Part shown: positions 21,960 to 33,981 of the stretch, piece after piece
Layout of the letters: each line of letters begins with the position of its first letter
Numbering within the stretch: position 1 is the first letter of the stretch
Assembly (NCBI GenBank): GCA_964030785.1
Contig: OZ034966.1
Location: forward strand, 4,914,152 to 4,978,151
DNA: 64,000 nucleotides
Source of the DNA: Siderastrea siderea
Taxonomy: Eukaryota; Cnidaria; Anthozoa; Scleractinia; Rhizangiidae
Direction of reading: 5' to 3'
Notes under the pieces: generated by a model
Database searches by the model: none
What the model saw: the letters and a program-made list of their open reading frames with translations, nothing else
Told to the model about the DNA's origin: nothing
Position numbers and translations under genes: made by a program

Positions 21960-22956
21960 TCAAGACAGAATATGACGCCAAAACTGTTGAAAAAACAGGA
22001 CTGTCGCCTTTTTATGCACGTTCTGAATTTGCCTTGCTGGAGAAACACAAAATTCTGATTGATCCGTTAGTGACGTAAATGGACGACATTTTCGACTAAG
22101 GGACATGCGCTGTGGCACCTAGAATACAATCTGGTTCCCAGAGTCCGCGTTACCCTCACCCTAGACTAGAATAGGGAAGATGGAGTCCGATTTCGACAAG
22201 TTAGATGCAGTTGCAAGAGAAGAGCAATGTAAGGGGAGGTGAGGTGGGATGGAACATTTTGATTGATTGGAACATTTTGATGGGAGCATTTTGACTGGCC
22301 CTTCAGGGCAAATAAAGTTTCTTATTATTTATTTATTTAGGTCGTTGGAAAAAAGTGTTGCGTTTGTGAAGGGTTATCCTATGGGAGCCGTTTCTCCTTC
22401 TCCCGCCAAAGTATTGGCAAAAGCCATCCTATTGGAGCTTTGGTGAACGGTTTTGGGCTGTATTTTTGGCTCCAGTGCAATTCTCCGAACACTTCAACCA
22501 CCCGGCCATTCCGATCAGGGAGTTTAACAAGGTCATGAAAGGGAACTAGTTTTATACCTGTGCTCTACAGTACAAATCACGTCCCAGCAAGGGTGTGAAC
22601 AGCAAAAACACCCACAGAAACTTACAGGACATCACAAAAATCCTAATCCTGTGTTACAAAATGTGCAATGTTTAATTTTAGGGCTCACGGACTTAACCAA
22701 AGTGACTGCAATTAAAGGATGTTTTGAGCCCCACTCATCTTTGCACAGATACACTAAATAAGATCATTTCTCCTGAACCTATAAAGAACAACAGAGACGT
22801 ACCGTCAGAAAAGCACACGAAGCTCTTCTTATCGGTAAAGCCTCTCATTATTAGAGCCTTCCGGCATAAATACAAACTTTTAACTCACTTTTTTTTTTGT
22901 TTTAACCTCTGAAAAATATCAGGCACTCTGTTGCCGACTCACTACAGGCGAAAACT
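21960..22956. other. Region upstream of gene B; LINE-like 3' end
   Basis: Probable promoter side of gene B, but no clear TATA or CCAAT arrangement is identified. About 22230-22345 ends with GGCAAATAAAGTTTC and a TTATT repeat, as at the 3' ends of non-LTR elements. Nothing else is recognised. Confidence 0.35.
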
Positions 22957-23152
22957 ATATATTGCCAGTGGTGAGCACCCAACATTGTTTAGTTTTGTGA
23001 TTTTTTTTGGTTTTTAATATACCATGCTTTATTCCCTTGATATTTCCCATCTAATACACTGATATATAGTCATTTCATTCTTGTCAACCGTGGATTTTTA
23101 TTAAAACAAAAATAAAAAAAACTAAATGTTGGGCACCACTGGCAATATATAG
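22957..23152. mobile_element. Short TIR MITE
   Basis: The left end CTATATATTGCCAGTGGTG and right end CACCACTGGCAATATATAG are near-perfect complements; the match extends inward through GGGCACCCAACAT-like sequence. About 195 bp with an AT-rich core. Confidence 0.85.
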
Positions 23153-23210
23153 TCAGTCAGTCAGTCAGGCAGGCAGGAAGTTAGTCAGGTCATGCAGGCA
23201 GTCAGTTTTT
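23153..23210. repeat. TCAG/GCAG simple repeat
   Basis: A run of TCAGTCAGTCAGTCAG followed by CAGG variants directly abuts the right end of the MITE. Confidence 0.8.
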
Positions 23211-24596
23211 TAGTAATTTATTTAACCCCACTCAAGAGAAAATAATCTCTCGTAGGATAAAAATAGACAGATACATTTATTAAAATCAGCCTAGGAGTTC
23301 GAGGACCGAATTACGCTAATATTTACAATAAAGACTACAAATGTCCTTGTTGAAATATAATCTACTGTTATTGGAAAATCTCCTTATGTTTAAACGAACC
23401 GCATTAAACTGCGTATCTTCATACCAAACGTATTGTAGACCTATTGGAATATAAAATTGATGTATATACATTTAACGTGCTGTTCAAGCACGATCCTTTT
23501 TCTGATTTACTCAAGTGTGTTCGATAAAAAAAGTAAAATTAGACTCATATCTCTCAAAAACTCTACGACCGCACAATGTAAGGTTAAATAATGTACTACG
23601 AGAAAGGAGAAAAGTTCTTGTCACATCTAGCCATGCAACACGAGTTCTACCTCAAGTTTATAACGGTACGAAAATAATTTCTTTTCGAGCGAAACTAAAA
23701 AAAGAACAAAAAAGCGACCTAAGTTAGTAATTAGAGCAATTTTACCCACCAGCGAAATAGATACTTAACTATTACACACTAATTGCATTGTTTTCTTTTG
23801 TTCAACTTTGACTATTAGACACTAATTGTTAGACATCTTGTTGCCGATTAAAAAAACTGAACTACTCTAAAAGATGGTTTCCATAAAATACGTTGTTTCA
23901 ATGTTCCTATAATTGTAAATATACAGTTTACAATTTTTAGTTGCTACCAGTTTTACAACAACAAAATTTCATGGCAACCTGCTCAGATCAGTGAGGCACT
24001 GATTGTCACTTTCACTATAAAATATTCCCGCGATTTTTTTCCACGCTATCATCATTTGAATCTTTCGGGATTACCTGCACACGCACCATACAACCCAGAA
24101 CAGCCATTTTGTGAAAAGCAGCTATGTGCACAATAGCCTGTTGCTACCAATTACTAAGTTTAGTAATAACTTACAATCATGTTATGGAGTGCTTTTCCAA
24201 GACGGGATATGCTGACCATACAGTGTATATCTGCATTTCAGCTTAATTTTGCAGTCACAATGAAAAGTCGTACACTGCAAGAGCACTTTTCCAACATTTT
24301 ATAATTTACATAATTGATACTAAAATTTGTGATTTTTCATCAAATTGCTTAATTCATTCATCAAATTGTTCTTAAAAATACATATGGCAAGTTTAAGGTC
24401 TCTTAGACCCTTTTAGTACTACAAGTATTTAGTATAAAAAAGAACTTGTTTTCCTTGAATTCAGTCTGCTGTTTAGTAATTTACTCAATATTAGTTACAC
24501 GTATTTCAAACTCCTGATTTCTTGGAAAAATTTTTTGCTTCCTTTGAGTGTTTGCAATAGTGCAAATCCACAGTAGTTCTACTCAGTTCACTCTGA
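23211..24596. other. Intergenic region between gene C and gene B
   Basis: Downstream of the gene C stop codon. AT-rich, with possible LINE-derived sequence near 23215-23730 but no intact reverse transcriptase. No RNA gene is seen. Confidence 0.4.
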
Positions 24597-25069
24597 TTAA
24601 CTTTCTAACACCCAGTTCTCAAGTATCTCAGCTACATCTATTCTCTCAAAATCATCTGCCTTCAGCAACTCAATCAAATTTCCAACTGTCGCTTCACTTT
24701 TTTTTGACCACGTCTTCAAAATTTCATCTGTGTGGTTTGGAAATTTCTGCTCTATGAAGTCTGTCTCATCCCTGTTTAGCCCAACTTTCTCTGCAAGCAT
24801 TCTGAAGTCATCAAATCGCAGAATTCGCTTGACATTCAACTTCAAACAGACTTCAGAGTACACTTGCAGAGGAATACTTGTGACTTTAGTTGAAAGCCGA
24901 GTATTAACTCGACTCTTAACTGGACTCCCCCCCGCATCCACCACATCACGGCTTGACTTATGTCTTTTCTCACTTGAAGAATCCTTGTCTGCTAAACTTG
25001 CTCTTTCAACTTGCCTTTTGATGTGGTCTACTTCACGGTCCAGGCTTTGGTCATTGTTCTCTGTGCCAT
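24597..25069 (-). CDS. Gene C terminal exon: C-terminal Death domain
   Basis: The exon starts after TTCTCTTTTAG in phase 1 (the G from the previous exon plus AT makes Asp) and ends with a stop at 24597-24599, about 157 codons. Residues 1-60 are a charged linker (DGTENNDQSLD, KRQVERASLADKDSSSEK). The remainder is a Death domain: IPLQVYSEVCLKLNVKRIL, FDDFRMLAEKVGLNRDETDFI, ILKTWSKKSEATVGNLIELL and ERIDVAEILENW. It is about the same length as, and strongly similar to, gene B's last exon, including the linker-to-domain junction (KSR..TRLS), so the two genes share a C-terminal cassette. Confidence 0.9.
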
Positions 25070-27575
25070 CTAAAAGAGAAATAAAAACATTGAAAATAAC
25101 CCCTGTCAACCCTCATTCCTGCTTAATGTGGGTGCAAATAACAGAGGAGTACATATTAAACACAAGTAAAAATGCAGCGGTTATAAGTGCTTTGGTCTTT
25201 CTGGGATTGAGTGAACTGTCAATAATAGGGATGCGCCCAAAAGAATAATTTCAACTGTAAAAGTTTGGTTTCACTCCAAGTGGGGGGGGGGGGGGGGAGG
25301 CATATACCGGTATACAGATTATTGTGGGTGGGGGAGGGGGAGGGGAGCACCCAGTAAAATCATTCAATCATGCCATTCTTTACAAAACTGTATATCTTGA
25401 AAGTTAAAATTCACCTGATGCACTAATGGACATAATAACTATCGAAAGCACATAAAATTTAGTTACTGTAATGCAAAGATCAGCCTACAGGATCCATAAG
25501 ATCTTTGTGGCTCTAAATACTGTAAGCACTGGTCAGTCTTCTGAATCAGATATCATGTAATAACAACGTTAATTAACTGAGTGGGAATGAAGGACAGGAA
25601 AAAGTTTGGCTTGATGTCATTGCCTAAGGACCGAGAGGAGCGAGGTCCATGAGCCATGACCGAGCGTTGTATAAATGTATTTTGCCATACCAGCATTTTT
25701 ATGCTTGATACATATGTATTATAGGAAAATGACAAAAAGATACTTGTAAATGCTAAACGTCAAAGTTCCTGCACCAAATCAACAGATGACATGTGTAGGG
25801 CTGGAGGCCTTTTTCTCGCATCAACCTGTAGTACACACACATCAGCTCACCATTGTGTTTCGTATAATACTAATTTGCTTATATTTATTCATGTATGAAA
25901 ATCAAGAAAAATAAATACAGTTGAACCTCCACTTGCAGGAACCTTGCATAGGCGCACACCTCTCCTAAGCAGACACCAAACTGCAGTGCCCGTGATTCCT
26001 CCAGTAAAACTGTACATTTATAAACTTCTGTAAGCAGACAGGTCTCCTGAAACTCGAGCTCATAGACTTTGATAATAACTTACAATAGTTACTAACATTT
26101 CTGTGCACTAACTTGAACACCAATTTAAGCCCCATTGTTAGTGTAAATGTTTGAGTTTTAAGCCCAAAATACATGTAGTGAAAAGCATCGTATTTCTCCA
26201 AACATACAGGTCATGAGAAAAAAAAAAGGAAATGGTCACCAAACAGGCAATGTCTTGATGTTTGTGCAAATTCTGTTAACTATTACCATAAGAAACATAT
26301 GGAGAACACTAAGGAGAATATGCATATTAATATTTTTAAAGGGTTAATTACCTGTCACCTCCCCTTACTGGCAACTGTTATCTGATAGTAAAACCTTACC
26401 CTCATTATGTTGGACCATCTTGAAAAAGGTCTCCACCAGTTGATCACACTGTTCCTTCCAACTGAATTGCTTCATGTATTCATTTCTCAGTTCCTCAGCT
26501 TGCAAGCGGCGGATATGCAAGCCCTTTTCCCTGACCTCCTTTATCTTGTCAGCCCAAATCTGTGGATCATCAGATTCCACAACATGGCTTGCTCCACTGG
26601 GAAGCTTTTCCAAAACTTTGCCAAGGCCCGTATATGAACTGACAAGAACAGGAACGTCTGCAGAAATGGCAAGGAGACCACTCATTCCAAAACCTTCGGT
26701 TCTTGATGGTTTAATGACTAGATCCACGGCACACAACCATCTGCGCCAGTCTGCGTGGTTTTCGGAAACCCTGCCTACAGTAAGTTGACGAGAATCAATG
26801 CCCTCTCTGAGTAAGGCTTGTTTTATCTCTGAAACATTCTGTTCTGTCTCACAGGGCCTCAAAACAACTCGCAAGTGATAAGATGGTTTGTTAAGTAGCT
26901 TGATTGCTTTAGCAGCAATGTCACATCCCTTCACTTCAAAGAAATATGAAGATCCACTTATCAACACATCAAATTTGTCAACGTTGTTATCTTCACATAC
27001 TTGACGGATACCGATCAATTCTTCAAAAACTCCTGGAGTAAGTTCAAAGACTAGTTCATTTTTTCCAGAGTACCGTAGGGCCCGATTGTAAGCATCTGCT
27101 ACCATTGGACCAATTGCAACGATAATATCAGCCTTTTCACACAATGTTATTTGAAGTTTATGCTCATCATCATACGCATTTGGATTTTTTAAAAATTTAT
27201 TAACTTCTTCACTGATCATGTGCACAACCTGAGCCCACTTGCATTTCTTGTGTTTCTTTATTGCTTGTGCTTGTCGCCCCAGGCCAGGACCATAGGAATG
27301 TATCAACAAAATATCAATGTCAAGACTGTCTGGTGGATGGGACAAGAGTTCAATTGCTGGGAAACCACAAAAATCTTCTGCGTCAACAAGTTCAATATTT
27401 AAAGTACTTGCATGCCTTCTCTGTTTTACAGTGTGTTGGGGCACAAATCCACTCACTTTCAGTCTGTGGTTCTTGGCCAGTTCAATTACCAACTGTTCAT
27501 TAACAGTGTCGTTCCAGTTCTGAACATCTGACGCTAACGTAACATTCAATTTTGCTTTATTTGGTGACCTTGAAC
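24597..27575 (-). CDS. Gene C: GT4-type glycosyltransferase / Death-domain protein, whole span (5' incomplete)
   Basis: Two exons join in frame: 27575-26400 (glycosyltransferase) and 25069-24597 (Death domain with stop). The intron between them has a good donor (GAGG then GTAAGG) and acceptor (TTCTCTTTTAG). The first exon begins at an acceptor, also phase 1, so at least one 5' exon is missing; none was found up to 38 kb. Cnidarian proteins joining a glycosyltransferase group-1 domain to NLR or death-fold modules have been reported from coral genomes, and this fits that class. A cytoplasmic sensor or effector role is inference. Confidence 0.75.
25070..26399. other. Gene C intron
   Basis: 1.33 kb. 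It contains a G-rich run (about 25281-25297 and 25324-25348) and a dispersed-repeat-like segment near 25620-25690 (CCGAGAGGAGCGAGGTCCAT). No further exon is seen. Confidence 0.5.
26400..27575 (-). CDS. Gene C exon: GT4-type glycosyltransferase domain
   Basis: The acceptor (ATGAATGTTGTAG) and donor are phase 1; 392 codons encode an almost complete two-lobed GT-B domain. Seen in order: LNVTLASDVQNW (first strand), VNEQLVIELAKNHRLKVSGFVP, LLIHSYGPGLGRQAQAIKK (near residue 91-108), KWAQVVHM, CEKADIIVAIGP, FDVLISG, and the donor-site region VDLVIKPSRTEGFGMSGLL (285-302) with VPVLVSSYTG after it. The usual E-x7-E motif keeps its first Glu (294), but the second position is Leu (302), which suggests changed or lost catalysis. 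A hydrophobic stretch that can be translated just before the acceptor is most likely intron, not a signal peptide. Substrate unknown. Confidence 0.85.
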
Positions 27576-28140
27576 CTACAACATTCATAGAACAATAAAT
27601 TAATAGAGCTTGAAATAAAAATATTAAAATACACGTCATTGACGGCTTGTAGGTCAAAGTTTTGGTTGCTTTTCGCTTGTGCTGAGATATGGTTTTTAAT
27701 AGTCTCTTGCAGAACAAAATCAATTTATTTTTTCAAGAAACAACGTCATGGTGTCTTTTTTGTTTCTTGCAGTTTGGCTACCAGTTTCGAGAAAAAACCT
27801 ACATTACAGGCAGGATTCCTAGCCACGTGGTCACGTCTTTGGCAAGACTCCAGGTCTTGTTAATAAAAATAAAGCCAAATTTAAAGCCTTTGTGGATAAG
27901 AACAAAGAAGAGCACCAGAACAGTACAAGGCACAAGGAAAACTCCCCTTATTAAAAAATTAATGGCTGGACTCAGAAATAATATGGTTCAGTTACAGTGT
28001 ATGTGCCATTAACAAATTGTAACCTACATACAAATCATTCATAGAAGGGTAAGAGGGAGGGGGAAGGGAAGGTTGATGAAACCTATGCAGTTGTGGTATG
28101 TCAATGCAGCTATGAAAAGGTTTTACAAAAAGTATGTACA
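27576..28140. other. Upstream of the gene C glycosyltransferase exon
   Basis: Intron or 5' flank. Short open frames on both strands have no splice support. Nothing else is recognised. Confidence 0.35.
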
Positions 28141-28970
28141 GTGTTGCACTAAATTTTTGTGGGAATTTAATTTTGCAAACAGGCGATTTGTTGTGTTTTG
28201 CGGGAACTAATTTTTGCGATTGGGAGAAACTGGTTTTTCTTACTGGGAATTAATTTTTGAGATTTTCAGGAAGTCGCCTTTTATTTGGAATTACAACATT
28301 CTCGATTTTTGGGTCAAACAATCGCATACACAGGGCTGCAAATAATTTTTTTTATTGAAAGGACATACGTCCGACCAAGTCTCCATTATGGCCGGACAAA
28401 TAGAAATGTGGTCGGACATTCCTTTTTTAATTATTATTTTTAAGGAGAAGTCTTTTTGAAATATTTATTTCTTATCATTATCTACTTATCATTTGGTTCA
28501 AAAATTTGTCCGGACATGATGTCCGACCAAAGCTAAGATTTTGTCGGAAATTGTCCGATGACCAACAGTTATTTGCAGCTCTGCATACAGATAAACAACA
28601 TGCAGATGTATAAAATGTTAATCAGTTAATCAATGGAGTTTGGTCAGTAGATCATTTTCTTTACAGCTTTTAACAGTTAAATAATTGTGGTGTACCAACT
28701 GCAATTTCATCGTTCTATTTCTGAATGTTTCTTTCCTAATTTTGTTTTGTTCCTGAACGAAAGAGACGGTTTACACATGTAAGTGAATGGGCACCAGCAT
28801 GATTCTCTATTACAACTAAAAGGCAATGTTTGTATATAACTTTGACAGTGGAGTAAATTTTTGCGGAGAAAATTTATGCGGGAAATTTTTTGCTGGAACT
28901 TTTTTTTGCGGATCATGAAAAAACCCACAAAAATCGAAAAATTAGAACCCGCAAAAATTTAGTGCCACAC
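28141..28970. mobile_element. TIR element rich in TTTTTGCGG motifs (carries a nested MITE)
   Basis: The left end GTGTTGCACTAAATTTTTG and the right end (complement GTGTGGCACTAAATTTTTG) match. Both sides contain repeats of tttttgcgg or tttgcgggaa. Subtracting the nested element leaves about 570 bp with no coding frame. Confidence 0.75.
28331..28583. mobile_element. Nested hAT-like MITE
   Basis: The ends CAGGGCTGCAAATAA and TTATTTGCAGCTCTG are complements. Flanks GCATACAc and GCATACAg form a 7-of-8 target duplication if the outer C/G pair is excluded. Internally GTCCGACCAA and GTCCGGACA words recur in both orientations. Confidence 0.75.
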
Positions 28971-29589
28971 GCTATGTGATGACCTCAAAAAAATATTAAT
29001 ATTTAACAAATAACGAAGGCAAGACCAAAACCATTTCTCAAGACTAGTGTTCTAAATTTGTCAGAAGTGTTTTATAATGGTCACCATAAAGAGCAGTTCC
29101 ACAAAAAAATCCATACCCATCCCATGGAAGGTCATCAAGAATTCCTAGGGGGAGGGGGCTGTAAAAGCCCAACTTTGGAAGCAAAGTACATGTATGTAGC
29201 TAAACTGGAATTTCTTGGGGAGATGTGGGGGGGGGGGGGGGTGTGGGGGTGCAAAACAAGCCATAATAGTTTAATGCAGAGAATTTAAGTCACAAATACG
29301 ACTCACTTTTAATTTACTATTAAAGGTTTTTTCTTCTGTAAAGTACCTCACAAACAATAAAACATGCTTTTTGTGCTTTATGTCAAAAACAAAGCATAAT
29401 TTTTTGGGCAATCAGTAGCTACCAGTCTGTATCATAGATAGAGGATATTACATGGCGGTATGAAGATTTTGAGTGGTAAAGACAATATTTTACAGATGAG
29501 CACTGCAAGTACACTACAATACAATAAACTTTATTAAGTCTCCCAAAAGGGATCTTGCGACCTAATTTACAAATGTGACAGCCAACAAC
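28971..29589. other. Repeat-rich spacer with G-run and LINE-like tail
   Basis: 29098-29150 resembles part of the MITE at 14034 (CCATACCCATCCCATGGA). A run of G lies at about 29225-29240. Positions 29515-29580 (complement AGATCCCTTTTGGGAG followed by an AATAAAG-like tail) look like a non-LTR 3' end. Confidence 0.4.
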
Positions 29590-31035
29590 TATTCTAGACT
29601 AGAAATAGTTGTCACTACAGCTGTCCCTGCTTTTCTATAATTTTATTAATAATGGCAAGGTAAAATAAGCACAAACAAATTATAACATATATTGCTGTCA
29701 CGCCTTGCACAACTGAAACGGTTTTTAAATGTTTATAAAAACGCAACAAGGCAACAATTAAAGTTTGTTGAAGGAGTTTGCCCAGAGAATGTCAACTACA
29801 CTGGGCTTGACTATTTGTGTTTCACGCTTTGTATTTAGTGTATCCATTGCTCGTTCACTTCCCTTCAGTTTCAGAAATACAAAGACAAATAATATCATAA
29901 AGGACATGCACAGCTAGCTGAAAATGTATTTTTAAAACGTACAGAAACGCAACAATTACTTAACCCATTGACTCGCGAGTTTCCCATAAAATAAATTTTG
30001 TCTGCTCAATTGAATTTAAAATATCCTGAGATAGAAAACTATGGTTACGTATCAAGTATTAGGCAGAAAACAGCCATGAAAATGAGAATTGCTGAAATTT
30101 CCCATTCCCACAGGTTATTGTCTATCAAATTTCAACTTGTTTATGCAAATTAGACCATGTTTACAAAATGTTACGTTGCTTGTTAAGAGCGCTTGTCTGT
30201 AAAAATCAGACATAACGCGGCAAGGGTGGAAAATTCGATTTCTTTCATATTTTAATGTTAGATAGGTTAGGGTATAACTAAAATCACTGGATACTTTTTT
30301 TTGCAAAATATCCTTTTATTTCAAAGAAAAATGCAAATAACGAACTTCCGTTAAAATCGCCATTTGAAGCAGTAAATTATGACATCAACTTGAGGCATTC
30401 GCGTGCAAAAACAAATCCCTCTGTCGTCTTTTAAACACTCAATTTTACTTTTGCAACCTCTCAAGAGCTTCAAAACTGATTTTGGTAGAAACTGCGTTGT
30501 TCTTTGTGTTTGAAATAATTTAATTTTGAAAGTATACATTTCTCATCAGGTAAAGTACTTTGTGATTTAAATTATTTTTCACCATGTGCTAAACCTTCAA
30601 ATCGATTCAGCTTCTGGCTGTTGAATTAAGAAAAGATGTTCTCAGGATTGCGGCAAGAATTTCATTGGGAAAATGACTGAGAGCGACGCGAGAGCTTTCC
30701 AAAGTTTGTTAAAATGCAGGTTGTTTGACCCTTCTTGGCTACATTCCATTCACGAGTCACGCACATATTTTAATGTGTTTCGACCCATATGAGATCGAAA
30801 ACGTCAAACAGAAAAACAGTTCGAAAAGCTCTTACCTCATTTGCCGTAGAGGACAGGTCCAGAGGCCATTTCCGAGTGATTCTCTTGCCGTTCGACGTAT
30901 TTTGGTCCTGTTGATGCCATCCAATGAACACCGCCAACTGGGTCAGTGTATTGTAAACGGTCGAACAGCTTAACAACAACCTTTCTTCCAAAACGTTCGA
31001 CATCTTTCTACACTGTGACATCTTACTCAACAGTT
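29590..31035. repeat. Left arm of a large inverted duplication
   Basis: This 1.45-kb block reappears in reverse complement at 33790-36550, with high identity by eye across non-coding as well as coding-like parts. Anchors: TGCTTTTCTATAATTTTATT near the outer end, CACATATTTTAATGTGTTTC near 30765, and the ATG-containing segment at the inner end (31020). Confidence 0.85.
30840..31020 (-). CDS. Possible short first exon of an unrecognised gene (left copy)
   Basis: ATG at about 31020 opens a frame of about 60 residues (MSQCRKMSNVLEERLL, then STVYNTLTQLAVFIGWHQQ, WPLDLSSTANE) that reaches a good donor GAG then GTAAGAG, phase 0. The sequence reads like real protein, but no continuation exon is identified and no family is recognised. 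The mirrored copy on the plus strand carries an in-frame stop. The phase does not fit gene C's first known exon (phase 1). Confidence 0.35.
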
Positions 31036-33789
31036 CAGAAGCTGGTCAGTGTTGCTTAGTTGGCAATACACAAAAAGGTTTTTATCACCACATGTCACCG
31101 CTAACGTGGCCAGAGTTCTATCTAGAGCCGCGTCACGCAATGCAAATCATCAGAATGGACATTTTAATAGAGGGTAGGGGAAGGGCAAAATCTGCTCTGA
31201 TTCTTTTTAAACGGCTCAGGGTTCCAGAAATGGGAGGAACTAGTAATGGACCAAAAATACGAAACAAAATTAGCGCTACATTTGGGCACCTCAACCTCCC
31301 ATGCCAGAATGCAGAAAAAGTAGTCACCCCTCGGCGTGAGTTGTAGGCATGCAAATAACAATGTTCGAACACGAAAATTAGCTAAAAAGGGTACATGTAC
31401 TAGCTTAAGTTAAAAACCTCTTCAAAACGTCGAGTCCAGAACATTAAAATCATTTTTATCAGGGAAATTGCGATGTGACTAACTAGTTTGTGCTTATTGT
31501 TTTGGCTTAGAGGGGGGACCTCTGACTTTTTTTTTTTCACAAATCATACATATTTACATACATGAATTGTTTCGTTACACAGAAGACGGTTGTTGTTGGT
31601 TCCATTTTCTTGTTGTCGGAGTTTGTGGTTACAACACGAGACGAATCAAAAGCTTGGGAACAATTGTTTCCTTACTTTCATGCACCAAGAATACCCAGGC
31701 CCCTTAGAAGGGGGGGGGGGGGGGGGGGGGCTCGAGTACCCAGAAGTTTTGGAAGTTGAAAAAACATTACAATGAGCCAAAAAAATATAATGAGCCAATT
31801 ACAATGAGCCAAAAAATATATAATTAAAAACGAATTAATGTGCAACGAATAGTCTTAAATGCTGATGCTAAAAGTTCCTTTTATTATTTTACAACCTTTA
31901 ACAGGGTTTGACATCTGTTGAGTCACTAGCCACCGGGCAAGTGGGCTTCAAAAATCTACTAGCCCACCGCACATTTCAGTCGCCCAGGTTCCTTACCAAT
32001 GTCTTTCTTCACCCATATCACCTTGACCCTGGCAGTATAGCTTTACTGTGAAGGACCTTAATGCCTTTAATAGCTAAGCGACTGCTGTGTATTTGCTGCA
32101 AGCTTTAAGCTCATCATGATTGTTGTTTTAAAACAAGTCTAAGGAGCAAATCTATTTTTATCTCACCAATCGAGTGATAAAAGTTACGTAAATGTTTACG
32201 AGAGTTAGGTAAAACAGGTCCGAAATTCGTAGCTTGGCTGTCGAAATGTTTCAATCTTAACAAACCTTGTAACTTTAAGGGTACTTTTTTAAAACTGATG
32301 CTATAAATCTGGTGGATGTTGCCAACAACTTTGTCGGCGAAAAAGCAAACAGGAAGCAGCTTTTTGGCAAATTGTCAACGAAGGATGTCCCCAAAAAGGT
32401 GTCGTGTTTGACGAAATCGACACAAACTGTGGCATTGTGAACAGAGTTAGTATCTATGTGCATGAGTGTGTATTTTGAAGGGGGGGGGGGAGGCTTTGAC
32501 TAGGGCAATTTGCTCGCAGCATTTATTTCAGCCTTGGTGCGGGCCTAATACCACAAGTTACAAGTCAGTTTTTACAACGAACGCTTGAATACAATGACGA
32601 TATGTCCCAGCCATCGTGCAAAACTTGGACTAGTGTCGAGCAGAAGCTGCAGCACAAGGGGCCGGGTCCCGGGTCACGGTAAGGAAAAGGGGAGTGGCCA
32701 AAAAGTGAAAGAGGACTGGGAAAAAATGGATCTGAAATTATCTTACGCGGGACTGGTTCGCTTGTAAAAGTTGGATCAGGTGAGTTTTATATTCGCTTGT
32801 GGTCTATCCGAATATTAGCCAGGTTATCGATGGAAGCCTCACTCTTCTCTTCGTCCTCATTAAGGTGTATGTAGAACGTGAAAGAGGTAACAGACGTTTA
32901 AGGGCAAGATGCTTCACGTATTTCTGCTATGATATCATCATTTCCATTATGATAAGTATGCTGGCTGCTGTGAGAGATCTCGCTCACTGGGAACCTGTCT
33001 CAGTAAGATTTGTAAACAGAAATTCAGGAACAGAACCTCATTTTTTGTTACCATGGTTACGTGCCATATTTCACAGTCTTTAAACAGCACTGGCGTGCTG
33101 TTAGAAGCCCCACTCATTAGTCAGGACACACTAATGTAGGCTAAGTCAAACAGCTGACAAGAGAGCACAGTTAAAAACTTCGATTGCACCAATTTGTTAT
33201 GAAGAGAGAGCCCTTCCTGTCCAAACCTCCATCCAACCCTTTAACAGCGAGCTGACTTTCACTCCTGATATAACTGTGCCTTGTACCGGTCCTGTGCCAG
33301 CTGAGAACCAGCAGACTGACACCAATGATAGGTAGAATACCCGCTCGTCAATTAACAAAAGGGAGCCCCTTGTAGTTATAGGTTTTCCCGTATTAAAGTT
33401 GGGTCTAGTTAATAATAGCGCCACTTCTGTTGCACCACTCACCTGTAACCATGTCTGTAAGCTTGTACAACGGTTGGAATTGCGTTTCAGACTACTAGGC
33501 TAGGGTAGCAAATACAATTTTTAATGGCTGTAACAACACTGGTAATAAGTAAGAAAGACACACAACGCCGTTAAAACCAGGAATAATCCCTGCAATTAAC
33601 ACTGTATGTTATTTTACTTCACCTCAAAGGTTTTGCCCTTCCAATACCTGCTAAAATATACGCATTGCGTGACAAGCCAAATACGCACGTGGCGCCAGCC
33701 ACATTTGGTCCCAATTTAGCTGTCAAATCTGATAATTCTTTTGTGCACTGAAAACTGAGCAACACTCATATTAATTCAACTGAACCGTT
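31036..33789. other. Spacer between the inverted arms
   Basis: 2.75 kb with no convincing gene. It contains a run of G at about 31710-31730, another at 32482-32491, and scattered open frames under 100 codons without supporting features. Confidence 0.4.
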
Positions 33790-33797
33790 GAGTAAGA

Positions 33798-33981
33798 TGT
33801 CACATTGTAGAAAGATGTCGAACATTTTGGAAGAAAGGTTGTTGTTGAGCTGTTCGACCGTTTACAATACACTGACCCAGTTGGCGGTGTTCATTGGATG
33901 GCATCAACAGGACCAAAATACGTCGAACGGCAAGTGAATCACTCGGAAATGGCCTCTGGACCTGTCCTCTACGGCAAATGA
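33798..33981 (+). pseudogene. Mirrored copy of the short exon, broken by a stop codon
   Basis: Plus-strand counterpart of 30840-31020, starting ATGTCACATTGTAGAAAG and keeping the donor-like GAG then GTGAGAG. Where the left copy has AACGGCAAGAGAATC, this copy has AACGGCAAGTGAATC, a TGA stop in frame. Confidence 0.4.

Noticed and set aside
27576..27723. Signal-peptide-like start (hydrophobic stretch) before the glycosyltransferase domain
   Set aside because: It ends exactly at a phase-1 acceptor and the hydrophobic stretch is AT-rich intron-like sequence; the frame opens at a non-ATG codon.
31711..31730. Long G-runs here and at 14161, 17971 (C), 25281, 29225, 45077 and 54853 as functional quadruplexes
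   Set aside because: They are homopolymer tracts, several within or beside MITEs, with no consistent position relative to genes.
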